Notes: generated by a model from the letters alone, not told the origin. A stretch of 31,832 nt of DNA from CAYOBW01 sp964402115 (GCA_964402115.1 CAYOBW010000053.1:1-31832); one strand, 5' to 3'. Shown: positions 15,715-24,616, counted from the stretch's first letter. Numbers and translations are program-made.

Positions 15715-15959
15715 GTTGCAGCGAGTCTGCTTGGCTTGGTCGGGCAGATTCTGGTTCTCCGCCGTCAGCGGACTCACGCCCGCCCCCCGCAACAAGGTGC
15801 GGCCTTGGAGCGCCAGATCGACGAAACGGTGTGCGGGCTTTGTGAGGTGAGGCGACATCTCCGGCGCGACGGAGGCGGCGAAGTGACCAAGGAGAACGGC
15901 CAACGGACTCTTGACAATCTCATTTGTGGAAATGCGCATGAGCATGAAAGGAAGTGAGC
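15715..15959 (+). other. Intergenic region with a possible relic of a second RM C-terminus
   Basis: In this gap an open stretch at 15799-15852 reads ALERQIDETVCGLCEV, resembling the end of Eco57I/TaqI-type enzymes (IDxxVYxLYGL). It may be a decayed duplicate of the upstream gene's last helix. TTGACA at 15911-15916 could be a -35 for dinD, but no convincing -10 follows at the right distance. No LexA box was recognised. Confidence 0.3.
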
Positions 15960-16805
15960 ATGGCAGGTGATTCAGAGAAGGACCTGTCCGGCAAGTCGAG
16001 CGGTCACAGTTCCCCGTTCGAGCGAATCAAGCGGGTGAATGACGCGGGCATTGAGTTCTGGTCCAGCCGGGATTTTGCCGGGGTGCTGGGATATACGGAT
16101 TACCGGAACTTCGAGCAGGTGGTGCGCAAGGCGCGGATGGCCTGTTTCAACAGCGGCCAGCGGGTCGAGGATCATTTCGTTGACATCACCGAAATGATCG
16201 GAATCGGGAAGGGCGGAAAGAGGGAGGTGGCCGTCACGCTGCTATCCCGGTATGCCTGTTACCTGGTGGTTCAGAACGCCGATCCGGCCAAGGACATCGT
16301 GGCGATTGGCCAGACGTACTTCGCCGTCCAGACTCGGCGGCAGGAACTGACAGATCAAGCGGTTGAGGACGAACGTCGTTTGCTTCTGCGCGGCGAGATG
16401 CGCCGTCACAACGTACAACTTGCCGATGCCGCCAGGGGCGCGGGCGTCGTCGAACCGTTCGATTACGCGATCTTTCAGAATCACGGCTACATGGGTCTCT
16501 ACGACGGGTTGACGGCGGATGGTATCCACCGGCGCAAAGGGTTGAAGAAAGGCCAGCAAATCCTCGACCACATGGGTAGTACGGAATTGGCCGCCAATCT
16601 GTTCCGCGCCACGCAAACGGAGGAGAAACTGAGGCGAGATCGCGTGAAAGGCAAGGACAACGCGAACCGTACGCACCGCGAAGTTGGAGCCAAGGTGCGT
16701 CAAACCATTCGGGAACTGGTTGGCACCATGCAGGAAGATCTGCCGCCGGCGGAGAGCATCAAGAAACTCCAAAGCCGCCGAGAGGTGCTGCCGAAGCGAA
16801 AATAG
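15960..16805 (+). CDS. DinD-like DNA-damage-inducible protein D
   Basis: 281 residues, normal for the family. The N-terminal part (about 15-115) matches the Bro-N-like DinD core: FERIKRVNDAGIEFWSSRDFA, YRNFEQVVRKA, LLSRYACYLVVQNADP and AIGQTYFAVQTRRQE. The C-terminal half is helical and charged (GADEL-like GSTELAANLFRATQTEEKL). E. coli DinD inhibits RecA-mediated strand exchange, and its distant relatives occur in mobile and defence islands. The ATG at 15960 has AAAGGAAG about 6 nt upstream; an in-frame GTG at 15954 lies too close to that site. It follows the RM gene on the same strand, so a role in DNA-damage or RM stress is plausible but inferred. Confidence 0.85.
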   Translation: MAGDSEKDLSGKSSGHSSPFERIKRVNDAGIEFWSSRDFAGVLGYTDYRNFEQVVRKARMACFNSGQRVEDHFVDITEMIGIGKGGKREVAVTLLSRYACYLVVQNADPAKDIVAIGQTYFAVQTRRQELTDQAVEDERRLLLRGEMRRHNVQLADAARGAGVVEPFDYAIFQNHGYMGLYDGLTADGIHRRKGLKKGQQILDHMGSTELAANLFRATQTEEKLRRDRVKGKDNANRTHREVGAKVRQTIRELVGTMQEDLPPAESIKKLQSRREVLPKRK

Positions 16806-16945
16806 CAAGCAATGACGATACCGTCCGTGCATCGTGGTCGGAGGTTTATCACCGTCAAGCTGAAGCGTGAACGCCAACTGCGCGGCGGAACAGAATCAAA
16901 CCTCGTCCTCATGGTCGGGTCCTCATTTCGGTTATCAGTTCCCCC

Positions 16946-19900
16946 TCACCGCACGATCAGGAGCATGCCGCTGGCCGCCTGCAGGTAACCTTCCGCGGTC
17001 AGCGAGACATCGCAGCCGCCGCAGCGGATGCGCGCGAGCTGTGCGGGGGTCAGGCCCGCCGCGTTCGTGCCGACGCGCAGCGTGGTCGGTCCCAGCCGCC
17101 CCTCCAGGTTCAAGCTGCCTGCCCACGCGAGCGCGCTGCTGTCGGCGAAGGCCAGCGCGCCGGCGCCCAGGCGGAGCGCGCTCGCGGCCGTCACGTCGAG
17201 CGTGCCGACGCCGTTCGCGCTGTCGCCCATGTCCAGCGTGCCGCCCGCCAGCCGGATGGCGTGGGCGCTGCCCAGCGTGCCCGGGGCGCCGAGCCTGAGC
17301 GTGCCGGCGCTGACCGTGGTCGGCCCGGTGTGGCTGTTGGCGCCGCTGAGCGTCTGCGTGCCCGTGCCGGCCTTGGTGAGGGCGAGATTGCCCTGGACCC
17401 CGCCCGCGAAAGCGCCGTTGCCGTTGCCGGCGCCAACCGTCAGCACGGCCTGGCCGCCGCCGTAGGGGGAGTTGACGACGCCCGCGCCGTTCAGGCCGTT
17501 GAACGAGGGGGCCGTGGCCTGGTTGGCGTTGATCTGCAGCGTGCCATTGACGGTGACGGCCGCGGTCAGCGGCACGCTCCGGTTGCCGTTCAACTGCAGC
17601 ACGCCGCCGGGCATGATGGTGACGTCACCGACGAAGTCGTTCGTCGCCCCGCCGAAGTTCACGCGGTTGCCCTCGATGAAGATGTTGCCCGTGCCGGTGA
17701 TCAGGCCGTCGACGGACAGGCGGTCGCCGCCGTCGTTGCGGAGCACGACGTTGTTGTTCAGTGTCACCGTGCCGCTGACGATGCCGGCGAACGTCCCGCC
17801 GTTGCGGGCGATGACCAGGCGGTCGACGGGGCCGGCCGCCACCAGGATCGGTTGGACGAAGTAGTTGGGGGGCGGCGGCCACGGGTAGTAGCCCCACACA
17901 GCCAGCCGCGCCTCGTGCACGCCCGTGTCGGCGTCGCCGAGCACAATGCGGCCGGTCCCCGCGCCCAGGCCGCCGCTGAAGGCGCCGGAGTCGAGACGTA
18001 GCGTGCCGCTGCTGATCACCGTGTCGCCGCCGTGCCGCAGCTGGGTGACGACGTTGAGCGTGCCCGCGCCCGCCTTCTTGAACCCGCCCGGCCCGGTCGT
18101 GGTGAAGTCGGTCGTCGCCGCGTTGGAGCGGTCGACAACCAGCGTCGTGCCGTTGGAGAGCGACAGCGCGCCGCCCGCGCGCACCCAGCCGGTCGCGCCG
18201 CCGGCGCCCAGCGCGAGCGTACCGCCGCGGACGTCCACCCGGGCGAAGGTGTTGCTCGCGGCCAGGCGCAGCGTACCGCTGCCCTCCTTGACGAGCGCGC
18301 CGGCGGACACGATGGGCTGGCCGGCGAAGATGTACGCGTTGGTCGTCCGCACGGTGACGCTGTCCGGGCGCACCACGGCCGCCACCTGCACGTTCGTGAC
18401 CAGGCCGTGCGCATCGTCGAAACGGACCGCGTCGAGGGCCATGAAATCGGCTTCGCCGCCCGTGTTGAGCACCCAGTTCTTGGGCGACGCCAGGGCGTTG
18501 GTGCTCCATTCGCCGCTCAACGCACCGGTCCAGATGGGATAGGCGCCGGTGTGGATGGCAATGTCGATAACGTTGCTGGCGGCGTTGTCCACCAGGGTCA
18601 TGCCGCGGGTGGGGACGGCGAACTGCAAGGCGCCGAACGGATCGGTCCCCGCGCCGTAGGAAAGGAAGTGGTACGTGCCGTCGGCCGGCAGGTTCAGCGG
18701 CACGACGGTGACGGATCCGGGGCCGCCGTTTGGCGTCACCTGCCCGGTGACGGCGATGGGCGTGGCCGCCCCGAGGTAGCCCTGGACCTTGCCGGCGCCG
18801 GCGTACGTCAGGCTGGCGAGCGTCAGCGTGCCGCTGCCGCTATTACCGCCTTCGACGGTGCCGCCGGCCGCGACGGCGGTCGCGCCCGCGGATCCGGAGC
18901 CGGCGAGCACGCCGCCCGCCACTGTCACGCCGCCGGCCAGCGAGCCGTTGACCACCAGCTTGCCGGCGTTGACGGTCGTGGCGCCGGTGTATGTGCTGGT
19001 CCCGCTGAGCGTCAGTGTGCCGGATCCCAGCTTGGTCAACCCGCCGTCGGCCGTGGCGCCCAGGGCCGCATCGTGCGCCAGAACGCCGGCGATGGCGGGG
19101 TTGAATGCGCCGGTGTCCACGACGGCCCCGCCCGCCTGCACATTGGCGGCGATGAGCGGTGACAGGAAGTTGGCGTTCGAGGCGAGCGCCTTGAGCGTGC
19201 CGCCGTTGAAGTTGAGGGTGTTCGAGGCAGCGCCCGAGATGCCTTGCACCGACAACGTGCCGCCGTTCAGGTTCACCGTGGCATTGGCGTTCAGCGCGAT
19301 TTGGGTCGACAAGGCTCCGCCCATGGACGCCGTGCCGGAGTTCATCGTAAGATTCCCCAGATAACTGGCGGTCGTCCCGTTGTTGCCCGTGCAGGCAAAC
19401 GAGCCGCCGGCAAGAATCAGCGTGGCGCCGGGACCGGAGAACAGCACCTGATTGCCGTTGCTGCCCGTCAGGCTGATGGACGCGCCGGTCGCCAGGATCA
19501 ACGTGACCGTGCCCTTCAAATCCATGCGCCCGTTGTACGCCGTCACCACGCCGCCATAGGTCAGCGTCCCGGCCCCGCCGATGGACAGGCCCAGCAGATA
19601 GCTCGTGCCGCCGGTGAGAGTCACGTTGTTCGAGAACGCCGCATTTCCGCTCACGTTCAAGTCGGTCCTGCCGGCATTGCCGTCCGCCGAGGCGAGATTG
19701 AACGCGCTGCCGGCGATGACCGTACCCGACGCGGCGAGGGTCAGCGCACCCGTCCCGAAGGCGCTGGCATTGCCGACGCTGATCGCGCCCGCGTTGATGA
19801 CGGTGCCACCGCTGTAGGTGTTGGCTCCGGAGAGCGTGAGCGTGCCGGTCCCCGCCTTGGTCAGGCTGACGCCGGCGCCCGCGATGACCGCGCTGATGGC

Positions 19901-20275
19901 GGCGTTCGCGTCGGCCGTGACGGTTGGCGTCGTGCCGTTCAGCGTCAACGTGTTGTTCTGGATGACATAGCCGGCCGTGTTGAACGCGATGTCGTTGACG
20001 CTCACCCCGCCCGCGGCAAGGGAGACCGTGCCCGCCGCGTAGGCGAAGACCGCGTCGTCATCCGTGCCGCCGGGCGCCGGCCAGACGACGTTCGTCGTAC
20101 CGTTCCACCAGTTGGCCGTCGTGTTGACGTCCCACGTGCCGGCGCCACCGTTCGGGTTGGGCTCCGCGGCGCCATTGCCGTCCCACGTCAACGGCGCCGC
20201 CGTCGCGGTTGGCGCCGCCCAGGCCACCAGCGCCGCCAGGCCAACCGCCGCCCACGTCATCGTTTGCCGTTTCAT
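16946..20275 (-). CDS. Large secreted protein with autotransporter-associated beta-strand repeats (copy B)
   Basis: A 1109-residue exported protein. The signal peptide is about 1-26 (ends TATA), followed by the TWDGNG...TWDVNTTANWWNG start common to this class. At least five TIGR02601-type repeats are visible, each with the pattern LTKAGTGTLTLSGANTYSGGT and a following INAG or VSAG segment. They are predicted to form a long right-handed beta-helix. No outer-membrane barrel, PEP-CTERM or LPXTG signal is present. The chain ends with a hydrophobic segment and Arg (GMLLIVR), like the neighbouring copy (TTFLVR). The ATG at 20275 has a G-rich ribosome-binding site (GGGGGCGG). It lies 37 bp after copy A and is probably co-transcribed with it and the LacI gene. 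Role is likely surface display, adhesion or glycan binding; substrate unknown. Confidence 0.85.
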   Translation of the reverse strand: MKRQTMTWAAVGLAALVAWAAPTATAAPLTWDGNGAAEPNPNGGAGTWDVNTTANWWNGTTNVVWPAPGGTDDDAVFAYAAGTVSLAAGGVSVNDIAFNTAGYVIQNNTLTLNGTTPTVTADANAAISAVIAGAGVSLTKAGTGTLTLSGANTYSGGTVINAGAISVGNASAFGTGALTLAASGTVIAGSAFNLASADGNAGRTDLNVSGNAAFSNNVTLTGGTSYLLGLSIGGAGTLTYGGVVTAYNGRMDLKGTVTLILATGASISLTGSNGNQVLFSGPGATLILAGGSFACTGNNGTTASYLGNLTMNSGTASMGGALSTQIALNANATVNLNGGTLSVQGISGAASNTLNFNGGTLKALASNANFLSPLIAANVQAGGAVVDTGAFNPAIAGVLAHDAALGATADGGLTKLGSGTLTLSGTSTYTGATTVNAGKLVVNGSLAGGVTVAGGVLAGSGSAGATAVAAGGTVEGGNSGSGTLTLASLTYAGAGKVQGYLGAATPIAVTGQVTPNGGPGSVTVVPLNLPADGTYHFLSYGAGTDPFGALQFAVPTRGMTLVDNAASNVIDIAIHTGAYPIWTGALSGEWSTNALASPKNWVLNTGGEADFMALDAVRFDDAHGLVTNVQVAAVVRPDSVTVRTTNAYIFAGQPIVSAGALVKEGSGTLRLAASNTFARVDVRGGTLALGAGGATGWVRAGGALSLSNGTTLVVDRSNAATTDFTTTGPGGFKKAGAGTLNVVTQLRHGGDTVISSGTLRLDSGAFSGGLGAGTGRIVLGDADTGVHEARLAVWGYYPWPPPPNYFVQPILVAAGPVDRLVIARNGGTFAGIVSGTVTLNNNVVLRNDGGDRLSVDGLITGTGNIFIEGNRVNFGGATNDFVGDVTIMPGGVLQLNGNRSVPLTAAVTVNGTLQINANQATAPSFNGLNGAGVVNSPYGGGQAVLTVGAGNGNGAFAGGVQGNLALTKAGTGTQTLSGANSHTGPTTVSAGTLRLGAPGTLGSAHAIRLAGGTLDMGDSANGVGTLDVTAASALRLGAGALAFADSSALAWAGSLNLEGRLGPTTLRVGTNAAGLTPAQLARIRCGGCDVSLTAEGYLQAASGMLLIVR

Positions 20276-20312
20276 GGGTGTCCGCCCCCCGCCTGGTTGC
20301 CAACCCCGCCGC

Positions 20313-23300
20313 CTACCGCACCAGGAAGGTGGTGCCGCGCCCGGGCGCGCTCAGCAGCACGCGCTTGCCGGCGCCGTCGTAGATCACGGTGAACCCGCTG
20401 GTCAGCGCCCAGCCGCCGAGGTTCGTCGTGCCGAGGTTTACGCCGTCCCACTCCAGCAGGATCGCCTGCAGCGGGTACCCTGCGGTCAGGCCGGTGACGT
20501 TGACCGTGCAGGCCGCCGGCAGGGTGACGTTGCCGTTCACGTGCACCTTGTCGCCGCTCCCGGCGCCGAACTCCCAGGCGTAGACGGCGTTGTCCTGCAG
20601 CACGAGGTTGCCGAGGAGCGTCAGCGTCCCCGTGGAAGCTTCCGTCGCGCCGGGGGTCAGCACGCCGCCGGCCGCCACCGTCAGGTTGCCCGCGGCGACG
20701 CCGGCCCTGCCGCTGCCGCCCAGTTTGCCGCCGGGGTTCACCGTCACGACGCCCGTGCCGGTCGCGGAGCCGGCGCTGCTGTTGGCGCGCAGCGTGCCCC
20801 CGTTGATCGTCGTGTTGCCGGTGTACGCGTTGTTGCCGGTGAGGGCCTGGGCGCCCGAGCCTTCCTTGACCAGGGTCATGACGCCGGCGCCATTTTGGAT
20901 CACGCCGGAGAAGGAGGCGCTGGCGTGGCCGGCGCCCACGGTGAGGGTGTTCGCGTTCCAGATGTTCTGCACCACGCCCCCGCCGGAGAGGCCGTTGATC
21001 GTCAGCGATGCGCCGTTGAGCTGGAAGGTGCCGTTGACGGTGACGGAGTTGGCCGCGGTGAGGGTGGCGGCATGGCCCGGCTGGAAGACGGAACTGCCGT
21101 TGATGGTCAGGTTGCCCGTCCACGTGTTGGCCGCCCCCTCGTGGGTGACGCGGCCGCCGCTGACGGTGATGTTGCCCGCGCCGGACCACACGGCGCCTGC
21201 GCCTGACCAGGTCAGGCGGTCGCTGCCGCCCTCCAGCGTCAAAGCGCGGTCCACCTGGAGCGCACCGCCCAGCACCTGCAGGGAGTTGTAAGTGCCGATG
21301 GCCGCGGCGGACCCCGGCGCCAGCGACGAGATCACGATGGGGTTGGCGATGTTCGCCCCGACGCGCAGCTGGGTGACGGCCGCGCCCGTATTGGCGTTGC
21401 CCAGCGTGATGCTGCCCGTGCCGGCGCCGGCGACCGAGTTGAGTTGGAGCTTGCCGGATTCGATGGTCGTGCCGCCCGAGTAGGTGTGTGCGCCACCCAG
21501 TGTGACGCGGTTGCCTGACGCCGCCGCGGTGGTGCCGCCCGATCCGCCCTTGATCGTGAGCGGCCCCGCGCCGCTGATGCCAGCGGTCCCGAAGCCAAAC
21601 CACCAGTCACTCCCGGTTCCCATCGCGGGAATCTCGAAAACAGTCGCCCGGTTCAGCGTGATGGCGCCGATGTGGCTCAGGAACTGCCCGTTCCCGTAGA
21701 GCTTCGCCGTGCCGGCGCCGTTGTTGCTGACGGTGATGGCGTTGGCGACGTTCCCGATATTGAAGGTGAGCTGGACGTTGCTGGCGCCCGTGTTGGCGTC
21801 ACACAGGGTCACCGCCCCGCTGCCCGCGGCCGTCGCGTGGTTCAGCTGCAGGGCGCCCGCGCTGACGGTGGCGCCGCCGGTGTGGCCGTTGGCGACGCCC
21901 AGGACCAGCGTGCCCGGGCCGCTCTTGACGAGGGCGCCCGTCGTCGCGGCGCTGGCGCCGGAGATCGTCAGCGTCGTGCCGGCCGTGGCGACGTCGAACC
22001 CGCCGGCCGTGGCGGCCGTGAGCGTGAAGGCGCGGTTGATGGCAACGGTCGCGCCCGTGTAGCGGAGCGTGCCGCCGCCGAGCACGAGATTGCCGGCGAC
22101 GCTGGAGGAGGCGCCAATCCCGCTGTTGGCGCCGCCGTTGGCCAGGGTGGCGACGCTGAGCACGCCGCCGTTGATCGTGGTGGCGCCGGTGTAGGAGTTC
22201 GCGGCCGAGAAGGTCGTCACGCCGCTGCCGGCGTGGATGAACGCGCCGCTGCCGCTGATGCCCTGGCTCCACGTGGAGGCGGTGCTGCGGTTGATGACCA
22301 GCGTGGCGTTGTTGATGATGGACGCCGTGCCGGCGCTGCCGGTGGCCCCGCCGTTGCCGTACTGCAGCGTGCCGCCGCTGATCGTGACGTTGCCGCCGCC
22401 CTGGCCGATGGTGTTGGCCCCGGTCAGGATCTGCGTGCCGCTCCCCACCTTGGTCAGCGTGCCCCCCGACGCCCCGGCGGTCAGCGTGCCCGCAAACGTG
22501 CCGCCGGCGTTGTTGCAGCCCACCACCACGTTGTTGCCGCCGCCGTAGACGCCGTTGAGCTGGCCGGACCCCGTCAGGGCGGCGATGTTGACCGTCCGCC
22601 CCTGGCCGCCGCGGAAATAGCCGTCGAGCTGCAGCGAGGTGACGCAGGTGGCTTGCGGGCCGAAGATGTTGCTGACATTGTTCTGCAGCTGGCCGCCCGC
22701 CGTCACAATCACGTTCCCGGTGAAGGTGTTGCCGGCGTTACCGAACGAGACCCGGTTGTTGCCCGCGCCCACGCTCCCGGCCACGCCGTCGATCGTCAGG
22801 GTGCCGCTCCCCGACACAATGCCGTCGAACGCCATCGAGTGATCGCCCGTCCCCGATGTCTTGAGCGTCACGGCGCGGTTGACGGCGAGCCCGCCCGCGT
22901 GGCCCACGTGCGGCAGCCCCGTTGCCAGGTCCTTGATCATTACCGTGCCGCTGCCCTGGTTGGCCACGGTGATGGCGTTGGCGAAGCTGAGGTTGGCGCC
23001 CAGGTCCAGTTCCGCCGCGCCCGCGCCCGTGCCGGCATCGCCCAGCGTGATGCCCCCGGCGCCCCCGGCGCTGGCGCTGCCCAGCACCAGCGCGCCCTGG
23101 CTGATCGTGATGCCGCCGCCCCAGGCGCCGCTGGCGGCCCCCAGGGTCAGCGTGCCGCTGCCGCTCTTGACGCAGCCCGTCCCCGCTAGCAGGGAGTTGA
23201 TCGTCGCCGCGTCGTCGTTCACGGTCAGCGCCGGCGTTCCCGACAACGTCAGCGTGTTCCCGGTCACGAGGTAGTTGCCGCCGACGGCGGCGAACGTGAG

Positions 23301-23570
23301 GCCCACGGCCGTGATGCCGGTCGTGAGGGTGATCGTTCCGGCCGTGCCGCCGTTGCCGATGAGCGCGCCATCGGCCGGGCTGTTGATCCACGCGCCGTTC
23401 ACGCCGGCGTTGTCCCAGTTCGCCGTGGACGTATCCCAGCTGCCCGCGCCGTCCTGTATGCCCGCCGTTACCGGGTCGGCGTCCCACGTCACGTCTGCCG
23501 ACCAGCCCGGCCGTGTCGCGAGTGCCAGCACGGCGCTGAGGAGTGCGCTACCTATCGTTGACCTGTTCAT
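20313..23570 (-). CDS. Large secreted protein with autotransporter-associated beta-strand repeats (copy A)
   Basis: A 1085-residue exported protein. A signal peptide (about 1-25, ending GWSA) precedes VTWDADPVTAG...GSWDTSTANWDN. Six or more beta-strand repeats follow, for example LVKSGPGTLVLGVANGHTGG and LVKEGSGAQALTGNNAYTGN, with intervening Gly/Ala/Thr/Asn-rich strands. A C-terminal beta domain ends in GRGTTFLVR without a recognised sorting signal. The ATG at 23570 has AAAGGA about 10 nt upstream. It starts 35 bp after the LacI-type gene and is followed by copy B after 37 bp. The two copies are homologous but diverged, consistent with an old duplication. Long open frames on the opposite strand here result from GC-rich repetitive codons and are not genes. 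Confidence 0.85.
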   Translation of the reverse strand: MNRSTIGSALLSAVLALATRPGWSADVTWDADPVTAGIQDGAGSWDTSTANWDNAGVNGAWINSPADGALIGNGGTAGTITLTTGITAVGLTFAAVGGNYLVTGNTLTLSGTPALTVNDDAATINSLLAGTGCVKSGSGTLTLGAASGAWGGGITISQGALVLGSASAGGAGGITLGDAGTGAGAAELDLGANLSFANAITVANQGSGTVMIKDLATGLPHVGHAGGLAVNRAVTLKTSGTGDHSMAFDGIVSGSGTLTIDGVAGSVGAGNNRVSFGNAGNTFTGNVIVTAGGQLQNNVSNIFGPQATCVTSLQLDGYFRGGQGRTVNIAALTGSGQLNGVYGGGNNVVVGCNNAGGTFAGTLTAGASGGTLTKVGSGTQILTGANTIGQGGGNVTISGGTLQYGNGGATGSAGTASIINNATLVINRSTASTWSQGISGSGAFIHAGSGVTTFSAANSYTGATTINGGVLSVATLANGGANSGIGASSSVAGNLVLGGGTLRYTGATVAINRAFTLTAATAGGFDVATAGTTLTISGASAATTGALVKSGPGTLVLGVANGHTGGATVSAGALQLNHATAAGSGAVTLCDANTGASNVQLTFNIGNVANAITVSNNGAGTAKLYGNGQFLSHIGAITLNRATVFEIPAMGTGSDWWFGFGTAGISGAGPLTIKGGSGGTTAAASGNRVTLGGAHTYSGGTTIESGKLQLNSVAGAGTGSITLGNANTGAAVTQLRVGANIANPIVISSLAPGSAAAIGTYNSLQVLGGALQVDRALTLEGGSDRLTWSGAGAVWSGAGNITVSGGRVTHEGAANTWTGNLTINGSSVFQPGHAATLTAANSVTVNGTFQLNGASLTINGLSGGGVVQNIWNANTLTVGAGHASASFSGVIQNGAGVMTLVKEGSGAQALTGNNAYTGNTTINGGTLRANSSAGSATGTGVVTVNPGGKLGGSGRAGVAAGNLTVAAGGVLTPGATEASTGTLTLLGNLVLQDNAVYAWEFGAGSGDKVHVNGNVTLPAACTVNVTGLTAGYPLQAILLEWDGVNLGTTNLGGWALTSGFTVIYDGAGKRVLLSAPGRGTTFLVR

Positions 23571-23605
23571 GGGGGTGTTCCTTTCGTGTCCTTGTCCTTC
23601 TTCTC

Positions 23606-24235
23606 TCAATCGACTGCCACGACGCTCTCCCGCATCAGCAGCTCCGGTTGGAGCCGCACGCCGGCGGCCGGTTCGCCCCGTGTCAGGGCCAACAGGAGCC
23701 TGGCTGCGGCGAAACCGACCTCCCACACCGGCAGCCGGAACGTGGTCAGGGCCGGCTGCGTCAGGCGCGCGAGGTCGCTGTCGCCGAAGCCGACGAGCGA
23801 CAGCTCGCCGGGCACCGCCACGCCTGCTTCGCGAGACGCCCGCAGCAGCCCGTCCGGCGCCACGGCCAGGTTGGCGATGAAACCATCCACCCGGCGCTTC
23901 CGGCAGCGCTGCACATGGAGCGCCTCCTCCTCCGGCGTGTCGTGGGAGAAGACGACCGGCGAGTACTCGTTGTCGACCAGCGCCGCCCCGAGGCCGCGCA
24001 GGAAGTCGGACATCAGCGAGCTGTTCACGCCGTAGAGCAAGGCGCCAAGCAAGAAAGACTTCCGTTGCCGGAGGCCCTTGCCGGCGATGTTCGGTTCGTA
24101 ATGCAGGGCGCGCGCCGCGCGCAGCACCGCTTGACGCGTCCGCGCGCTGTGCCGCGCGCCCTTGCCGGCGAGAATGAGGCTGACCGTTGGCACCGAAACG
24201 CCCACGCGAAGGGCAATATCTTTGAGTGTGACCAC
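23606..24235 (-). CDS. LacI-type regulator with a large internal deletion
   Basis: Only 209 residues, against about 330-350 for the family. Residues 1-56 are an intact LacI helix-turn-helix and hinge helix (TLKDIALRVGVSVPTVSLIL, then YEPNIAGKGLRQRKS). The first half of the effector domain runs to VDGFIANLA (about 116-124). Then the sequence jumps to a segment from near the end of the domain (DGLLRASREAGVAVPGELSLVGFGD, then LTQPALTT). Roughly 110-130 residues that normally contain most of the ligand pocket are missing, yet the frame is kept. The start is GTG at 24235 with GAGGTGG upstream. It precedes the two beta-strand-repeat genes and probably regulated them. Without a pocket it may be a constitutive repressor or inactive. 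Confidence 0.8.
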   Translation of the reverse strand: MVTLKDIALRVGVSVPTVSLILAGKGARHSARTRQAVLRAARALHYEPNIAGKGLRQRKSFLLGALLYGVNSSLMSDFLRGLGAALVDNEYSPVVFSHDTPEEEALHVQRCRKRRVDGFIANLAVAPDGLLRASREAGVAVPGELSLVGFGDSDLARLTQPALTTFRLPVWEVGFAAARLLLALTRGEPAAGVRLQPELLMRESVVAVD

Positions 24236-24259
24236 CCGTCCACCTCACGATTCGCGTAT

Positions 24260-24288
24260 ATGCTAAGTAATCCAGGGTGCATTGTCAA
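24260..24288 (-). promoter_or_regulatory. Strong sigma70 promoter of the lacI/beta-repeat operon
   Basis: On the minus strand, TTGACA (24288-24283) is followed after 17 bp by TAGCAT (24265-24260). Transcription would begin about 20 bp before the GTG of the LacI-type gene. ATTCGCGTAT at 24250-24259, partly palindromic around CGCG, could be its operator; this is speculative. Confidence 0.7.
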
Positions 24289-24293
24289 AATCG

Positions 24294-24504
24294 GTTTAAC
24301 CTGGAAAGGGCAGTAGAACCGCTAATGCACGCTAATAGACGCTAATCACCAACAGGATGCAAGAGAGCACGCTTCACCCAACTGGTGAACGTTTCTGGAG
24401 ACTCGGCTGCAGTGCCTCCATTCGCGATTCCTTCGAGAATCCTCTCATTAGCGTCACATTAGCGTTCATTAGCGGTATCTCCAACTGCCGTTTCTAGGTT
24501 TAAC
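24294..24504. mobile_element. MITE-like element with long inverted arms bearing CGCTAAT heptamers
   Basis: The left arm (24294-24346) and the right arm (24447-24504) are imperfect inverted repeats of more than 50 bp. Each has three copies of CGCTAAT (left 24320-24326, 24330-24336, 24340-24346; right, inverted, 24447-24453, 24458-24464, 24468-24474) at about 10-bp spacing. Outside these, 19 of 24 bases match, including AACCTGGAAA/AACCTAGAAA and GGCAGT. The 100-bp core encodes nothing. The size and structure fit a non-autonomous element, but no target-site duplication was confirmed. Confidence 0.65.
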
Positions 24505-24547
24505 AACCGTTTTAACAGGAGACTCCGTTCTCGTTATGGCCGAAGAG

Positions 24548-24616
24548 CGCCTGAAGGCGGGACTCCAAACGTCGTAAACGCGCTGGAAATCCGTTTGGAG
24601 TCCCGGCTTTAGCCGG
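24548..24616. repeat. Palindromic intergenic repeat
   Basis: CGGGACTCCAAACG (24558-24571) and CGTTTGGAGTCCCG (24592-24605) are perfect 14-bp inverted arms. They are flanked by small hairpins CGCC/GGCG (24548-24559) and CCGGC/GCCGG (24603-24616). The layout is that of a dispersed REP-like element. Confidence 0.75.

Noticed and set aside
20064..23189. Long open frames on the plus strand opposite the beta-strand-repeat genes (up to about 500 codons)
   Set aside because: They are mirror frames of GC-rich, Gly/Ala/Thr-rich repeat codons, with arginine/alanine-rich translations, no recognisable domains and no ribosome-binding sites. The minus-strand genes have signal peptides and family repeats.
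17000..23500. DNA-level tandem repeats in the beta-strand-repeat genes as an independent repeat element
   Set aside because: The repetition follows the protein repeats, is diverged at the nucleotide level, and needs no separate explanation.
24318..24476. CGCTAAT arrays considered as a mini CRISPR
   Set aside because: Units are 7 bp at about 10-bp spacing and inverted between arms, with no unique spacers of CRISPR size and no cas genes nearby.
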